Shown here: one piece after another, positions 1-6,709 of the stretch
Layout of the letters: every line of letters begins with the position of its first letter
Numbering within the stretch: position 1 is the stretch's first letter
Assembly (NCBI GenBank): GCA_027022065.1
Contig: JALVZS010000177.1
Coordinates: forward strand, 1 to 13,842
DNA length: 13,842 nucleotides
Reading direction: 5' to 3'
Origin: a bacterium
Lineage (GTDB): Bacteria > Thermosulfidibacterota > Thermosulfidibacteria > Thermosulfidibacterales > Thermosulfidibacteraceae
Notes under the pieces: model-generated
Told to the model about the DNA's origin: nothing
What the model saw: the letters and a program-made list of their open reading frames with translations, nothing else
Database searches by the model: none
Program-made: the position numbers and the translations under genes

Positions 1-363
1 TCTTAATCCTCGGCGTTGGAGTCGGTTGACCCAAAGCTCCCAGGCCTCTAGGTTTTGAATTTCATCAAAAAGGCAGTAAGGAGTTTCTCCATATATCTCC
101 CGCAAGGTTTTCAAAATCTTGTCGTAGTCTTTTATCCTGAGGAGACGCTCATCATCAAAGTTCAGATAAGCAAAGTTCAAGCCCTTTAACATTTGAAGGG
201 CAAAAACGGACTTTCCGGCTCTTCGTGGTCCAATTATGACCTTGATAAGGTCGTTCTTTAGAGATTCCCTTGCCAAAGGGAGCCCTTCACGCGGAACATA
301 GTTCTGAGCCAAAAGATAATCTCGCTCCTCCTTTTGGGAGATTATGATCTCTTTTATATTCAT
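1..363 (-). CDS. AAA_14/DUF4143-type ATP-binding protein, N-terminal part (runs off the window)
   Basis: Only the first 121 codons are present; the gene continues leftward past base 1. The protein is a P-loop ATPase: Walker A GPRRAGKS at residues 45-52, a YLNFDDERL segment at 66-74, and a Walker B region YCLFDEIQN at 96-104 followed by W..WVNRL. That DEIQ-then-Trp pattern is typical of the AAA_14 ATPases, usually 370-480 aa with a C-terminal DUF4143 domain that is not visible here. The cellular role of the family is poorly known. The ATG at 363-361 is the natural start, because the first residues (MNIKEIIISQKEERDYL) resemble family N termini. No Shine-Dalgarno is visible; the bases before the ATG are occupied by an inverted repeat. 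The gene has its own promoter and is separated by 62 bp from the glycosyltransferase operon upstream, so it looks like an independent, possibly mobile, accessory gene. The family call is firm and the function is unknown. Confidence 0.85.
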   Translation of the reverse strand, partial: MNIKEIIISQKEERDYLLAQNYVPREGLPLARESLKNDLIKVIIGPRRAGKSVFALQMLKGLNFAYLNFDDERLLRIKDYDKILKTLREIYGETPYCLFDEIQNLEAWELWVNRLQRRGLR

Positions 364-414
364 ACTGCACAAATGTCTGGATTTTTGTGCAGTATACTTA
401 ACAAACTGCACAAA
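364..414 (-). promoter_or_regulatory. Triple ACTGCACAAA repeat, probable operator of the ATPase gene
   Basis: The 10-mer ACTGCACAAA occurs at 364-373 and 405-414 on the plus strand and as its exact reverse complement at 384-393. The first two form a perfect inverted repeat with a 10-bp spacer. Repeat centres are 20 and 21 bp apart, close to two helical turns, so all three would face one side of the DNA. One copy lies between the -35 and -10 hexamers, one overlaps the -10 and the predicted start point, and one ends one base before the ATG. This layout fits a repressor or autoregulatory site. The binding protein is not known. Confidence 0.6.
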
Positions 415-419
415 AGCAA
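391..419 (-). promoter_or_regulatory. Sigma-70-type promoter for the ATPase gene
   Basis: On the minus strand TTGCTT (419-414) is followed by exactly 17 bp and then TATACT (396-391), five of six matches to the -10 consensus. Transcription would start near 384, leaving a leader of about 20 nt before the ATG at 363. The promoter begins just after the stop codon of the upstream glycosyltransferase gene. It is predicted from sequence only. Confidence 0.6.
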
Positions 420-425
420 GAAGCA

Positions 426-1997
426 CTAGGATTGTTTAGAGCGCAGAAGCAGGAAGAGCTTATCCCTGTTTCTCATTTTTAACGCTATGGAAAGTTTAGA
501 TTTAACAACTGGAGGGAGTTTCTTCCAGTTTCTCTCGCGGGTTATGATAAAGAACTTTTTGCTTGGTGGTTTTTGGAGGAGGCGTTCTAGATCTTTCGGG
601 CCCTCTACCTTGGGGATGTACAGTCTTCCCAGGTAGTACTCCAGGGCGGCGTCAAAGGAGCCGAGTCTGTAAAGGGGTTGGTCGTCCGCAATTTCTTTGA
701 TCTTTCGTGCAAGGGGTTTTGCGGAGCGGTGAAGCCTGTCGTAAACGGGCAGGAACCAAAGTACATATAAGGAGTAGGCGATAAAGGCCATGGCGAACAG
801 AAGGATAAGCGCGCTTATGAGGCTTTTTCTTTTTGCTGCTAGGTATGCGGCTGCTATTGGAACGGGAAAAAGCAGATAAAAAGCCTTGGGGCATGGGATC
901 CTGAACAGAATAGGGGCGAAGACCGCCAGTCCCATCAGGATAAAGGATAGGTGAACTCCCAGCCAGATGAGCTTTTTCAGGGGTTCGCTATTTTTTAATC
1001 CCTTGGCGGTGGTGATTCCGGCCGTCATCGCAAGGGCGGGGGCCAAGGGGAGTAGGTATATGACCCTTTTGGCCGCAGCAAGGGAGAATATGGTAAAGGT
1101 GAAGGTCGCCCAGGTTAGAGGCAGAAGCAGGGAGGAAGCTTTTCCCTCTCTTTTTTGAAGGCAGACAGCCGCGGGAACAAAGAAGGCGGATGGAGCATAG
1201 GAAACAGGAGCTGCCTCTATGTAAAAGTACCAGGGCTTTACATGGTCCAGCCCTTTTAGGGCGTGCTTCAGGTTGTGAAGGAGGAAAAATTCTCTGCAGA
1301 ACTCAGGCCCCACCGCTATGTACCAGGGAAGGGCTATTGCTGAAAAGAGCAGAAGTCCTTGAAGGGGCTTCATCTGCTTAAGCTCGTCAAGCCTTCCCAC
1401 GAGTGCAAGGAAGATGATGATTGTGCCTAAAGGGATGACCACCGCAACGGGCCCCTTGGTGAGAAATCCCAGTGCAGATGCCGCGTAGCATCCCAGGTGA
1501 AATTTCTTCCTTGAAGTTTTGAAGCCCTTGTAAAAGAAAAAGAAAGCTAAGGTTATGAAGAGGCACAGGGGAGCGTCAGGCAGGCACCTTCTTGCGGTTT
1601 CAAAGAACTCTACTGTGAATAGCAGGAAGATTCCCGATAGGATGCCAGCGGTTTCGTCCTCAAGCTCTTTTGCGAAGAGTATCGTCACCGCGATGCACAG
1701 AATTGCCGACAGGGCAAAGGAGATGCGGGCCACAAACTCGTTGATCTTTCCTCTGTTCAGAAGGACTGCGCTTATAATTATGAGCCAGTAGGTGAGCACA
1801 GGCTTGTCGGCCCTCAGCTTCCCTTTGTATATGGGGGTTATCCAGTTGTGAAGGATGAGCATGTTTCTTGCGGTGTGGGCGTATCGGGGTTCGTTGTTGT
1901 TCCAGAGGGATATCTTTCCCAGATTTGCGGTGAATAGGAATGCGGAGGCGGCTATAACCAGAACAAACAGGATGTTAAACTTCAAGCTCCTTGACAC
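426..1997 (-). CDS. ArnT-like (GT83) polyprenyl-phosphate sugar:lipid A glycosyltransferase, second copy (GT-B)
   Basis: This 523-aa integral inner-membrane protein would take a sugar from a polyprenyl-phosphate donor and attach it to lipid A or another acceptor on the periplasmic face. It has about a dozen hydrophobic segments and a soluble C-terminal tail. Family landmarks include NEPRYAHTARNM at 35-46, DKPVLTYW at 64-71, an acidic residue in ARRCLPDAP (D141), FLTKGP at 178-183, and AAAKRVIYLLPL at 307-318, all aligning with E. coli ArnT positions. The first motif carries Asn35 where GT-A and E. coli ArnT have Asp. The start is GTG at 1997-1995, backed by GAGGGAG a few bases upstream; this gives a 23-bp overlap with the GT2 gene, which suggests translational coupling. 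It is last in the five-gene operon. The donor could be a uronic acid, as in RgtD/RgtF-type enzymes, or an amino sugar, as in ArnT/FlmK; sequence alone does not decide. Confidence 0.8.
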   Translation of the reverse strand: MSRSLKFNILFVLVIAASAFLFTANLGKISLWNNNEPRYAHTARNMLILHNWITPIYKGKLRADKPVLTYWLIIISAVLLNRGKINEFVARISFALSAILCIAVTILFAKELEDETAGILSGIFLLFTVEFFETARRCLPDAPLCLFITLAFFFFYKGFKTSRKKFHLGCYAASALGFLTKGPVAVVIPLGTIIIFLALVGRLDELKQMKPLQGLLLFSAIALPWYIAVGPEFCREFFLLHNLKHALKGLDHVKPWYFYIEAAPVSYAPSAFFVPAAVCLQKREGKASSLLLPLTWATFTFTIFSLAAAKRVIYLLPLAPALAMTAGITTAKGLKNSEPLKKLIWLGVHLSFILMGLAVFAPILFRIPCPKAFYLLFPVPIAAAYLAAKRKSLISALILLFAMAFIAYSLYVLWFLPVYDRLHRSAKPLARKIKEIADDQPLYRLGSFDAALEYYLGRLYIPKVEGPKDLERLLQKPPSKKFFIITRERNWKKLPPVVKSKLSIALKMRNRDKLFLLLRSKQS

Positions 1998-2856
1998 GAA
2001 AGACTCCCTCTCTTTGAGCTTTGTTGAAGCGCTTGAGGTTTCTGTAGGCTATTAGGTTCAGTGCGAGAAATGCTGCAACTACTGAAGCTAAAATGGGCTT
2101 GCCCAGTATAAGGCAAAAGAAGAAAAAAGCTAAAAGCAAAAAGGCTGAGTACTTCAGTCTTTTCTGATTTTTTTCAGGCTCTTTTAGGACGAATCTTATG
2201 GTGAACAGCTCTCTTAGGACTTCAAACGTGCGCTTCAACCCGTAGTGGCTCTTTCCGAATCTGCGGGGCCTGTCCACCACCCTTATCTCTGTGACCTCGT
2301 GGTTCTTCACTCCAAAAACCGCCGGTATAAATCTGTGAAAGCCATGGGGTATCTGAATCCTTTTAACCACCTCGGCCCTGTAGGCCTTCAGACTGCACCC
2401 GTTGTCGTGAACCCTGACTCCCGTAATTAGCCCTATTATGCGGTTGGCTATCCACGAGGGGATCCGGCGGGTAAAAAGTGGTTCCTTTCTCTTTATACGC
2501 CATCCCGATACCACCTTGTAGTTGCCCTCTTTGAGTATTTTCACCATTTCGGGGATGTATGCGGGATCGTTCTGGCCGTCTCCGTCCATGCTTATCACGA
2601 TTTCCCCTCTTGCGTGGGCGAAGCCGGCGGTTAGTGCCGCCGCTTCGCCCCTGTTTCTGTCCATGTCCAGCACCCTTACCCTGGGGTCATTCTTTTTCAG
2701 TTTCAGAAGCACCTCCTTCGTGCCGTCTGTGCTTCCGTCGTTTACGTAGATAATCTCAAACTCCTCTTTTAGGCTTTCCAGGGCGGGTATAAGCTCTTGG
2801 TAAAGAGGCTCTATGTTCTTTTCCTCGTTGTGCACTGGTATTACCACCGATATCAT
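1975..2856 (-). CDS. GT2 polyprenyl-phosphate glycosyltransferase (ArnC/RgtE/DPM1-like)
   Basis: This 293-aa enzyme probably transfers a sugar from a nucleotide donor to undecaprenyl or dodecaprenyl phosphate on the cytoplasmic side, supplying the ArnT-like transferases in the same operon. The GT-A fold is visible: VVIPVHNEE at 4-12, VNDGSTD at 38-44, the metal-binding DGDGQNDP at 91-98, and a basic RRFGKSHYGLKR segment at 198-209 typical of dolichyl-phosphate-type synthases. Two membrane segments follow at about 236-272. The reading frame stays open 50 codons further upstream, but the ATG at 2856-2854 is preferred. It starts directly at the conserved MISVVIPVHN core, it has GGTGGAGG upstream, and it makes an ATGA overlap with the aminotransferase stop. 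The sugar is unknown; galacturonic acid (RgtE-like) is the favoured guess from operon context. Confidence 0.85.
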   Translation of the reverse strand: MISVVIPVHNEEKNIEPLYQELIPALESLKEEFEIIYVNDGSTDGTKEVLLKLKKNDPRVRVLDMDRNRGEAAALTAGFAHARGEIVISMDGDGQNDPAYIPEMVKILKEGNYKVVSGWRIKRKEPLFTRRIPSWIANRIIGLITGVRVHDNGCSLKAYRAEVVKRIQIPHGFHRFIPAVFGVKNHEVTEIRVVDRPRRFGKSHYGLKRTFEVLRELFTIRFVLKEPEKNQKRLKYSAFLLLAFFFFCLILGKPILASVVAAFLALNLIAYRNLKRFNKAQREGVFRVKELEV

Positions 2857-3965
2857 GAGAAGAACCCCTCCACCTCTTGGACTACCTTTTCCATCTCCTG
2901 CTGGGTCATTTCGGGAAACAGGGGTATGGCCAAGCCCTGGCTGCAGAGCCTTTCGGCAACGGGGAAGTCTCCCTCTTTGTGAGAAGCTAGCCCTGCGTTC
3001 TTCCATGCGGGCTGCAGGTGTAAAGGAATGGGGTAGTAAAGGCCCGTTCCTATGCCCTTTTCCTTCAGGTGCTTCTGAAGTGAGTCCCTTTTCGGGGTAA
3101 AGAGCATGAATCTGTGGTAGACGCTAAAGTTTCCTTTTTTATCCTCAGGAGGAAGCCTGAGCTCTTTTATGTGGGAAAGCCTCTTTCTGTAGAAGTCTGC
3201 AATCTGCCTCCTTATTCTGTTCTTCTCATCAAGCTTCTTCAGCCTCGCCCTCAAAACAACTGCCTGCAGCTCATCCAACCTGCAGTTGAAGCCGTAAAAG
3301 TGGGGCTCGTTCTTTTTCACCTGCCCGTGAACCCTCAGGAACTTCAGTCTGTGAGCCACCTCCTCGTCGTTGGTAATTACCAGGCCTGCATCTCCGAGGG
3401 CGTTGAGGTTCTTCACCACGCCGCAGCTGAAACAGCCTACCTTTCCAAAGGTGCCCACCTTTCTACCCCTGTACAGAGCTCCGTGGGCGTGGGCGGCATC
3501 CTCAATGAGGATGAGCCCGTGCCTCTCGCATATGTCCAGTAATTCTCCTATTTTGCAGGGGTGGCCGTACATGTGGACCGCAAGGACGGCTTTGGTTTTC
3601 GGCGTTATGGCCCTTTCAACAGCTTCGGGATCCGGGCCGAAGCTCTCCTCTTCCGCATCAACAAGCACAGGGGTCGCCTCGGTCCATATAACGGCCTCCA
3701 CATCCGCCACAAATCCGTTTGCCTGGACTATCACTTCATCGCCCCTTCCTATCCCGCAGGCTACCATGGCCAGCCAGAGTGCCTCTGTTCCGGAGCCCAC
3801 ACCGAACGCGAACTTTACTCCGAAGTACTGGGCCGCCTCCTTCTCAAAGGCCAGAAGATTATCACCGTTCAAAAGCTTCATGCTTTCCGTTACCTCTCTC
3901 CAACCCTTTTCCACCTCTTCTTTTATCTCCTGCCACTCCCTTTTAAGATCCAGAAGGGGTATCAT
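2853..3965 (-). CDS. DegT/DnrJ/EryC1/StrS-family PLP sugar aminotransferase (GnnB-like)
   Basis: This 370-aa cytosolic PLP enzyme would aminate a keto-sugar nucleotide. Family features: MIPLLDLKREW at the N terminus, the phosphate-binding GSGTEAL at 57-63, IEDAAHAHGA at 154-163 with PLP-ring Asp156, and Lys185 in the CFSCGVVKNLNALGD segment as the Schiff-base lysine. Length is normal. The ATG at 3965-3963 has GGGGAGG nine bases upstream and lies 2 bp after the dehydrogenase stop. Pairing with a Gfo/Idh/MocA dehydrogenase points to oxidation then amination at C3 of UDP-GlcNAc (GnnA/GnnB), or of the uronic acid (WbpB/WbpE). No WbpD-like acetyltransferase is present, and lipid A-type glycosyltransferases surround it, so GnnB is favoured. 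The family is near certain; the substrate is inference. Confidence 0.92.
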   Translation of the reverse strand: MIPLLDLKREWQEIKEEVEKGWREVTESMKLLNGDNLLAFEKEAAQYFGVKFAFGVGSGTEALWLAMVACGIGRGDEVIVQANGFVADVEAVIWTEATPVLVDAEEESFGPDPEAVERAITPKTKAVLAVHMYGHPCKIGELLDICERHGLILIEDAAHAHGALYRGRKVGTFGKVGCFSCGVVKNLNALGDAGLVITNDEEVAHRLKFLRVHGQVKKNEPHFYGFNCRLDELQAVVLRARLKKLDEKNRIRRQIADFYRKRLSHIKELRLPPEDKKGNFSVYHRFMLFTPKRDSLQKHLKEKGIGTGLYYPIPLHLQPAWKNAGLASHKEGDFPVAERLCSQGLAIPLFPEMTQQEMEKVVQEVEGFFS

Positions 3966-3967
3966 CT

Positions 3968-5035
3968 CTAGCGCCTCCCCAGCTTGGATTTTTGAGGGGA
4001 AAAGGGGAGCTTTACAGGCTCTCCCCTCTCCGCCGATTCATAAAGGGCCTGTATCAGCTGAACAGAAGAGAGAGCATCTTTTCCTATGCAGAGCTTCTCG
4101 TCGGGTTCTTCTCCCGCAAAGTACCTCAGAGCCGCTTCTATATAAGCCCTGTGGGAGTATCCCAGGGGATCCTCCGGGTTCTTCTTAAAGGCCTCTATTT
4201 CCTCATTTGGAAAATCCCTTTCCTCCGATGCTATGCTTATCAGCTCGTTCATGGCAAAGCCGCCAACTCTTGCATGTCCCTTCTCCCCCAGGATGGTGAG
4301 CTCTGCTCCGATGTCGCTGGGTCTTGCGCAGGTTGTGGCCTCTACGGTGCCAAGCGCTCCGTTTTTGAATTTCACCACTCCCACGAGGATGTCCTCCGCC
4401 TCTATTTCTGCCAGCCTTGTGGCCATCTGGGCGTAAACGCTTTCAACTTCACCTCCCAGCCAGCAGAGCATGTCCATGTGGTGGGCTCCCTGCTGTGCCA
4501 GAACGCCTCCATCGTAGGCCCAGGTGCCCCTCCAGGGGGAGCTGTCGTAGTAGCTCTGGTGTCTGCACCAGTAGAATCTTGCTGACACGAGGATAGGGTT
4601 GCCCAGCCAACCGGCATTTAAGGCGTTTCTTACAAGTTTTATGGGAAGGTTGAAGCGGTTCTGATATATGGTGACAAGCTTTAGATTAAGCTCTTCTGCC
4701 GTTTTTACCAACTCCTCAGCTTCATCAAGAAGCAGCGCTATGGGCTTTTCCATAAGGATGTGCTTTTTGAACTTTTTCATGATGGGTAAGCCGATTTCTG
4801 CGTGAAGGCCGGAAGGGACGGATATGTCCACAACATTTACTTCTGGATGTCTTTCCAGCATGTCTTGCCAGTTCGCAAAGGCTTCAGCTTCTGCCTCTTC
4901 GGCGAAGGCCCTCGCCTTCTCTTCCACTTCATCTGCCACCGCCATCACATTCACCCACTCTATCTGATTGTAGATCTTAAGGTGGCGGCTTGCCGCCTTT
5001 CCGCATCCTATTATGGCTATGCTGAGCGCTTTCAT
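3968..5035 (-). CDS. Gfo/Idh/MocA-family NAD(P)-dependent sugar dehydrogenase (GnnA/WbpB-like)
   Basis: This 355-aa cytosolic oxidoreductase has an N-terminal Rossmann fold with IAIIGCGKAA at 6-15, the EKPIALLLDEAEEL signature at 96-109 (catalytic-type Lys97), and the C-terminal substrate domain with GGVLAQQGAHHMDML at 176-190, where a His/Asp pair normally faces the substrate. With the adjacent aminotransferase it probably makes a 3-keto then 3-amino sugar nucleotide; the best match by context is GnnA, which oxidises the 3-OH of UDP-GlcNAc for 2,3-diaminoglucose lipid A. WbpB-type UDP-GlcNAcA 3-dehydrogenase is the main alternative. The ATG at 5035-5033 overlaps the stop of GT-A as ATGA and is preceded by GGGAGA. 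No truncation is seen. Confidence 0.88.
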   Translation of the reverse strand: MKALSIAIIGCGKAASRHLKIYNQIEWVNVMAVADEVEEKARAFAEEAEAEAFANWQDMLERHPEVNVVDISVPSGLHAEIGLPIMKKFKKHILMEKPIALLLDEAEELVKTAEELNLKLVTIYQNRFNLPIKLVRNALNAGWLGNPILVSARFYWCRHQSYYDSSPWRGTWAYDGGVLAQQGAHHMDMLCWLGGEVESVYAQMATRLAEIEAEDILVGVVKFKNGALGTVEATTCARPSDIGAELTILGEKGHARVGGFAMNELISIASEERDFPNEEIEAFKKNPEDPLGYSHRAYIEAALRYFAGEEPDEKLCIGKDALSSVQLIQALYESAERGEPVKLPFSPQKSKLGRR

Positions 5036-6618
5036 CTTTTCTCTCCCGCCTCAAATAGGGTAAACCTGTGCCCACAGGGCTGCTGGTATATGGGCCTGTA
5101 GCCCCGCTTGGCAAAGTAGCGCTTAAAGTACTTGCCCTTCGTTATCACATAAAGCTTTTCTTTGCTTTCAAGGATCTTCTGAACTTCCCTTCTTTTCACC
5201 ACAGGAAGTGGAAATCTCTTGGTGTAGAAGTTGAACTCTCCGGCGTGGGATGTGGTGATGCCAAAGAGCACTATGGGGGCACTGTTCTCTTCAGAAAGCC
5301 TCACCGCTTCTTCGCAAAGCCTCTTTGAGCTCTTGCACACATCCAGCTTGGAAAAGACAAAGGTAAAAGAAAACAAAAGCAGGGCCGAGGAGGCCAGGGC
5401 GATAAACTCCCTCATCTTTAGGGGATTTTCCTTTATGGTGAAAAGTCCGAGTGCGGTAAGAAGGGCACAAAGCAGTACCAGGGCAACGGACGGCCCAAGG
5501 AGGAATTTCAGCCTGAGGGATGCTACAATAGCGGTGAGGGCCACTAGAGGAAGCGCCGCTACCGTTGCGTAGAGGCAGTATTTCATCCACCTCGTTATAA
5601 TGCCCATGCTCAGATGTTCCTCAAGGTAAAGGGCGATTATCACGGCTATAGCTGGGTATACGGGGATGAGGTAGGGGCTTCTTTTGGTCTTGGCCAGGGA
5701 GAAGAAGATGAAGTTTGCGGTAAACCACCAGAAGAATAGGAGAAAGGGCCTTCTCTTAGGTTCAGGAAGCCTCAGGCCATAGTACAGAGCGGGAGGCAAA
5801 AAGAGCACCCAGGGGAAAGCATCTGCCAAAAGGTGGTAGAAGTAGTAAAAGAGGCCGTGTCTGTGAACGTTGGTGTGCAAAAAGAGGGCGGAGGTTCTGT
5901 AGTATATCTGCTCTAGGGCGTATCCCTTTCCCAGCTTGAAACAAGCGGGAACGAGCCAGGCCAGGTATATTAGCAGGGATACGGGAAAGGCCAGCCAGAA
6001 CTCCTTTTCCTTGAGGATGTGGAGGTCTTTGTTGTGTATGTGATAAGCGGCAAGGGCCAGGCCTGGGACCGAAAAGGCAACGGGGCCTTTGCATAGCGCT
6101 CCCACTCCTACTGCTGTGAAGCCCGCAAGGTAGAAAAGGAATTTTTTCCCTCTTTCCCGCCTGTTTATCAGGTTTCCAAAGTAGAAGGCCATTATGGCGA
6201 GGATGACGAATAGGGCGGTGGGAACATCCATCTTTGCCCTTCTTGCAAGCCAGGCAAACCAGGGAGTGGTTGAAAGAATTATCCCGCTCCAGAAGCCCAC
6301 AGATGGAGAAAAGACAAGCGAAGCAAAAACGGCGGTTAACATCACAGTTAGCAGCCCTGAAATAGCGGCGGGTATCCTTGCGGAGCTTTCCTTGATACCG
6401 AGAAGCTTGTAGGAAGTCGCTATCATCCAGAAAAGCAGAGGTGGCTTTCTGGTGTAGGTTTTTCCGTTAAGGTGGGGAATCAGATAGTCGTGGGTTACTA
6501 CCATTTCCCTAGCCACTTCTGCATAGCGGGGTTCATCCGGTGCCCAAAGGCCCCAACCACCCAGATTCCAGAAAAACAGCAACACCGCAGTGATAAGTAT
6601 AACAACCCATCTGGCCAT
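5032..6618 (-). CDS. ArnT-like (GT83) polyprenyl-phosphate sugar:lipid A glycosyltransferase, first copy (GT-A)
   Basis: This is the first gene of the operon, 528 aa. It is an inner-membrane transferase with many membrane segments up to about residue 420 and a periplasmic C-terminal domain at about 425-528. It has canonical family motifs: PDEPRYAEVAREM at 27-39 (D28/E29), RKPPLLFW at 58-65, RRAKMDVPTALF with D131, ALCKGPVAFSVP at 174-185, HRHGLFYYFYHL at 252-263 and SLAKTKRSPYLIPVYP at 307-322. The frame is open 11 codons further upstream to a GTG, but the ATG at 6618-6616 is chosen because GGGAGGT lies six bases before it and the protein then begins at the first membrane helix. It is a diverged paralogue of GT-B at the other end of the operon, suggesting two attachment sites or two acceptors. 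The sugar donor cannot be read from sequence. Confidence 0.85.
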   Translation of the reverse strand: MARWVVILITAVLLFFWNLGGWGLWAPDEPRYAEVAREMVVTHDYLIPHLNGKTYTRKPPLLFWMIATSYKLLGIKESSARIPAAISGLLTVMLTAVFASLVFSPSVGFWSGIILSTTPWFAWLARRAKMDVPTALFVILAIMAFYFGNLINRRERGKKFLFYLAGFTAVGVGALCKGPVAFSVPGLALAAYHIHNKDLHILKEKEFWLAFPVSLLIYLAWLVPACFKLGKGYALEQIYYRTSALFLHTNVHRHGLFYYFYHLLADAFPWVLFLPPALYYGLRLPEPKRRPFLLFFWWFTANFIFFSLAKTKRSPYLIPVYPAIAVIIALYLEEHLSMGIITRWMKYCLYATVAALPLVALTAIVASLRLKFLLGPSVALVLLCALLTALGLFTIKENPLKMREFIALASSALLLFSFTFVFSKLDVCKSSKRLCEEAVRLSEENSAPIVLFGITTSHAGEFNFYTKRFPLPVVKRREVQKILESKEKLYVITKGKYFKRYFAKRGYRPIYQQPCGHRFTLFEAGEKR

Positions 6619-6709
6619 AATAACCTCCCACTGCCGTAACTGTAATAGCACATAATAGGCAACTTATGCAGGTGAATGTTTTTTAACCTTGCTATTTTGT
6701 TTGCAAGAG
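6619..6709. promoter_or_regulatory. Divergent intergenic region between the lipid A operon and the c-di-GMP gene
   Basis: These 91 bp must hold the promoters for both the leftward operon and the rightward PAS-GGDEF-EAL gene unless transcription enters from elsewhere. The best -10-like match for the leftward operon is TATTAT (6657-6652), about 34 bases before its ATG, but no good -35 lies at 16-18 bp. For the rightward gene no convincing pair is seen. No operator-like inverted repeat or riboswitch was recognised. Confidence 0.35.

Noticed and set aside
2857-3006. 50-codon N-terminal extension of the GT2 protein
   Set aside because: The extension is a shadow of the aminotransferase gene and has no family match. 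The ATG at 2856 starts at the conserved core, has a ribosome site, and makes an ATGA overlap.
3370-4188. Long plus-strand open frame (272 codons) opposite the sugar enzymes
   Set aside because: It runs antisense to the well-supported aminotransferase and dehydrogenase, is Ser/Pro-rich without domain signals, and reflects codon bias on the other strand.
3968-5035. Definite WbpB/WbpE assignment for the dehydrogenase-aminotransferase pair
   Set aside because: The families are shared by WbpB/WbpE and GnnA/GnnB. Without a WbpD acetyltransferase and with lipid A-type transferases around, the Wbp route is less likely but not excluded.
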